Part shown: positions 61,964-64,000 of the stretch, one piece after another
How positions within the stretch are numbered: the stretch's first letter is position 1
Layout: each line of letters starts with the position of its first letter
Source: Choristoneura fumiferana
Lineage: Eukaryota > Arthropoda > Insecta > Lepidoptera > Tortricidae
Direction: 5' to 3'
Assembly (NCBI RefSeq): GCF_025370935.1
Contig: NC_133476.1
Location: 17,198,180-17,262,179 of the forward strand
Length of the DNA stretch: 64,000 nucleotides
The notes under the pieces: generated by a model
The model's input: the letters and a program-made list of their open reading frames with translations, nothing else
Databases searched by the model: none
Told to the model about the DNA's origin: nothing
Made by a program: the position numbers and the translations under genes

Positions 61964-62731
61964 GTACAGTCAGCGTCATATAGTACGTAGCAGTCACGAT
62001 CACCAATACTTGGAAACATACAAATGCTCATTACCAGTGAATCAGTCAAAGCGGTCAAATTGTTCGAGAAATCCATCGTGTACAAATATAGTGAGGCACG
62101 CACGTCGCAAATACTTATAAATTCAAGCCGACATTATAACGTAGCACAAAGTATCCAAAAGTATGGACACGCAGGAAAAATTGACTTTATTACATACCGT
62201 ATAGGTCAATGATCCAGTTAGCTAGTCCTCTTAATTAAATGTGAATGGTGTTCCATTTTCAGTCTCTTGGTGCAAAATGCACATGTCATTACCTTTTCAT
62301 TGTCAAACTCTTTATAATGTAATTATACTGGCCATTCAAGCCATATTAAAAGAAATCCGTTAATCGGATTCTGACAATGTAATAAAAATGTGAAAAAAGC
62401 CGTCAGGCTCCAAATGAAAGAGACGGAACGATCACTGCAAGTTAGTACTCCTTTTCGGTGATTGTCAAAAACAAAAGTAGAATCTGACGTGTTTATTCGC
62501 ACTCACGAGATTAACCTTAAAACTTTTATATAAAGCTCAGTTTTCTAGTGTGTCCATACTTTTGGATATTATGGCTGCTACGCTACCAGTGGTGATGTGC
62601 GTGCCTCATTATTTGTACGCGATGGATGTCTGAGCAATTTGATCGCCTGATTGGGTCAATGTTAACGACTATTTGGATGTTTCCAAGTTTGGTGATCTTG
62701 ACTGCTACGTACTATATGACGCTGACTGTAC
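61964..62731. mobile_element. 768-bp element with about 200-bp imperfect TIRs
   Basis: GTACAGTCAGCGTCATATAG is the exact left end and, inverted (CTATATGACGCTGACTGTAC), the right end. Arm similarity extends inward about 200 bp, including ATCACCAA, CTTGGAAACAT, GTGAGGCACGCAC-like and ATCCAAAAGTATGGACAC segments. It begins 28 bp right of the previous hairpin. Confidence 0.92.
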
Positions 62732-62744
62732 TCTCGTATCTATC

Positions 62745-63207
62745 TATATATATATATTTTTATCCGTTGCTTAGTACCATCAACACAAGCTTTGCTAAGC
62801 TTACTTTGGGACTTGGTCAATTAGTGTGAATTGTCCCGTGATATTTATTTATTTATTTTTATTTTATTACTTTGCTCACCCGCGACCTTCCATCATTAAT
62901 ATGACCTCCGCAAAGTAACGCCGATTCACAAAATTATTTAAATAATAATAAATACATAAATATCATGTGACACTTCAACCAATTGACCTAGTCCAAACTA
63001 AGCAAGCTTGTTTAAGTAATGGATACTAGGCAACGGATAAACATACTTCTATAGATAAATACATACTTAAATAGATATTGAACATCCAAGACCCGAGAAA
63101 AACATTCGTATTATTCATAAAATATCTGCCCCAGCGGGAATCGAACCCGGAACAACAAGCTTCGTAGTCAGGTTCTCTAACCACTTGGCCATCGGGTCGT
63201 GCAAATG
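62745..63207. mobile_element. Facing copies of SINE family 2 with a PLE scrap between
   Basis: Positions 62745-62866 (+) are a 3' fragment: TTTATCCGTTGCTTAGTACC, AGCTTACTTTGGGACTTGGT. Positions 62945-63207 (-) are a longer copy with the B box (CGGGAATCGAACCCGGAACA) and the head (CTAACCACTTGGCCATC). Between them, 62868-62935 holds TTACTTTGCTCACCCGCGAC and CTCCGCAAAGTAACGCC, two PLE terminal words brought close together. Confidence 0.87.
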
Positions 63208-63420
63208 AATGAGAGGTTTGGGCCGAAATTCCCAAGCGGCCCCAGTGCGCTTTAAGAACTTCACACCACTCTCCATTGAATTGCTCGCAGTTTTGTGCAG
63301 ATTTCCTCCCGATGTTTTCTCACCATAAATCGTGGTAAATTTCGAAAAGCTCACAAATGCGGGCATGGGATTGAACCACGATCCTCCTCCTGGGAGGCCA
63401 CAGGTCAAACCACTGCCTAG
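63208..63420 (-). repeat. SINE family 1 relative, diverged, minus
   Basis: GGTTTGGGCCGAAATTCCCA, GATGTTTTCTCACCATAAAT and GATCCTCCTCCTGGGAGGCC are the reverse complement of SINE landmarks with many changes. An older insertion or a subfamily. Confidence 0.7.
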
Positions 63421-63599
63421 TTTCAGATATCCAGCCAACCCAAACATACCAAATTACAACGGCACAACCAAATCTGTCTAGCTTTTTAGTGTGAAGAATA
63501 AAAACACACACACACACACACAAACTTTCGCATTTTTATAATATTCGTGGGGATAAACAGGTACACGAAGCCAGCCAACCTTCACATTGCATTCAATTT

Positions 63600-63869
63600 G
63601 ACAAAATATTCTTACAGCCATTGTGGTCCGAAATGTGGGTCAGCAAACACGTTTCAAGCGTCAATTCGGACCTTTATTTTCAAAACGCAGCCGCTCCACC
63701 GTGAGTGATGAAAAGGCGTTTTATTGCTTAAGTGAATAAAGAATATTATAATGGATTCGCTATAGTTGATTGCGCTGTTCTAGTTCTTTAAGAAAAACAT
63801 TGTTGATAAGATTGCGTGTTGTTTATGCGTGTGCTGTACTTAGTATGCCTTTTAAGGAAATTAGTCAAG
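63600..63869 (+). CDS. Possible first exon of an unidentified gene
   Basis: This stretch lacks repeat landmarks. ATG at 63845 opens MPFKEISQ and meets a strong donor, G/GTAAGT, after 63869 (phase 1). Upstream, 63618-63700 could be another exon: acceptor TTCTTACAG, an open frame ending RSRST, and donor GTGAGT. Either or both may be 5' exons of a gene running off the right edge, or chance. The phase-1 end equals that of Vps34 exon 8, but the content does not resemble Vps34. I cannot name the protein. Confidence 0.25.
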
Positions 63870-64000
63870 GTAAGTATGTCACCCTTTAAGTATTTTTTTC
63901 TGGTGTGCCAGCCGGGACTTGATCAGAGTCTCTTGCTTACCGACTGTGCTAAATACAACGAGGGTATCGTGTATGAATTCGCCCGCTAGAGGCGCTAGTG
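63870..64000. other. Right edge, no feature assigned
   Basis: Ends with CGCCCGCTAGAGGCGCTAGT, reminiscent of a transposon terminus but with no partner in the window. Confidence 0.3.

Overview
The window is AT-rich eukaryotic DNA crowded with transposons, and almost certainly comes from a moth or butterfly (Lepidoptera). It has GT-AG spliced genes with long introns, tRNA-derived SINEs of the kind common in lepidopteran genomes, RTE-type LINE relics, a Penelope-like element, and a dense population of short hairpin elements (MITEs). The species cannot be named from sequence alone. A 100-base run of N (6120-6219) is an assembly gap.

Layout. About 1-22.4 kb holds no gene I can support. It carries a decayed Penelope-like element (about 3.2-6.1 kb), a 2.5-kb TIR element with nested insertions (9169-11638), and a 3.1-kb foldback-like structure (13235-16350) whose arms are minisatellite. 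From 22.4 to 34 kb there are two exons of a von Willebrand factor type C (VWC) domain protein on the + strand. They are separated by an 11.2-kb intron full of nested MITEs, a broken transposase gene and an 89-bp minisatellite. From 34 to 47 kb is intergenic: repeats and featureless AT-rich DNA.

From 47 to 55.8 kb two housekeeping genes lie head to head. Dpm3 (minus strand) encodes the small membrane subunit of dolichol-phosphate mannose synthase. Vps34/PIK3C3 (plus strand) encodes the class III phosphatidylinositol 3-kinase. They share an intergenic space of about 0.5 kb that probably acts as a bidirectional promoter. The eight Vps34 exons found run continuously in frame for about 338 residues (C2 domain and start of the helical domain). 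The kinase half is not found and should lie to the right. The last 8 kb is a nest of hairpin MITEs, ending with a possible first exon of unknown identity.

The most unusual signal is a recurring design seen about five times. A short core of one of two types is flanked by inverted arms built from a short degenerate motif, and the arm motif differs from copy to copy while staying similar inside a copy. A second is a 40-bp minisatellite with an 80-bp higher-order pattern that appears to derive from the Penelope terminal repeat.
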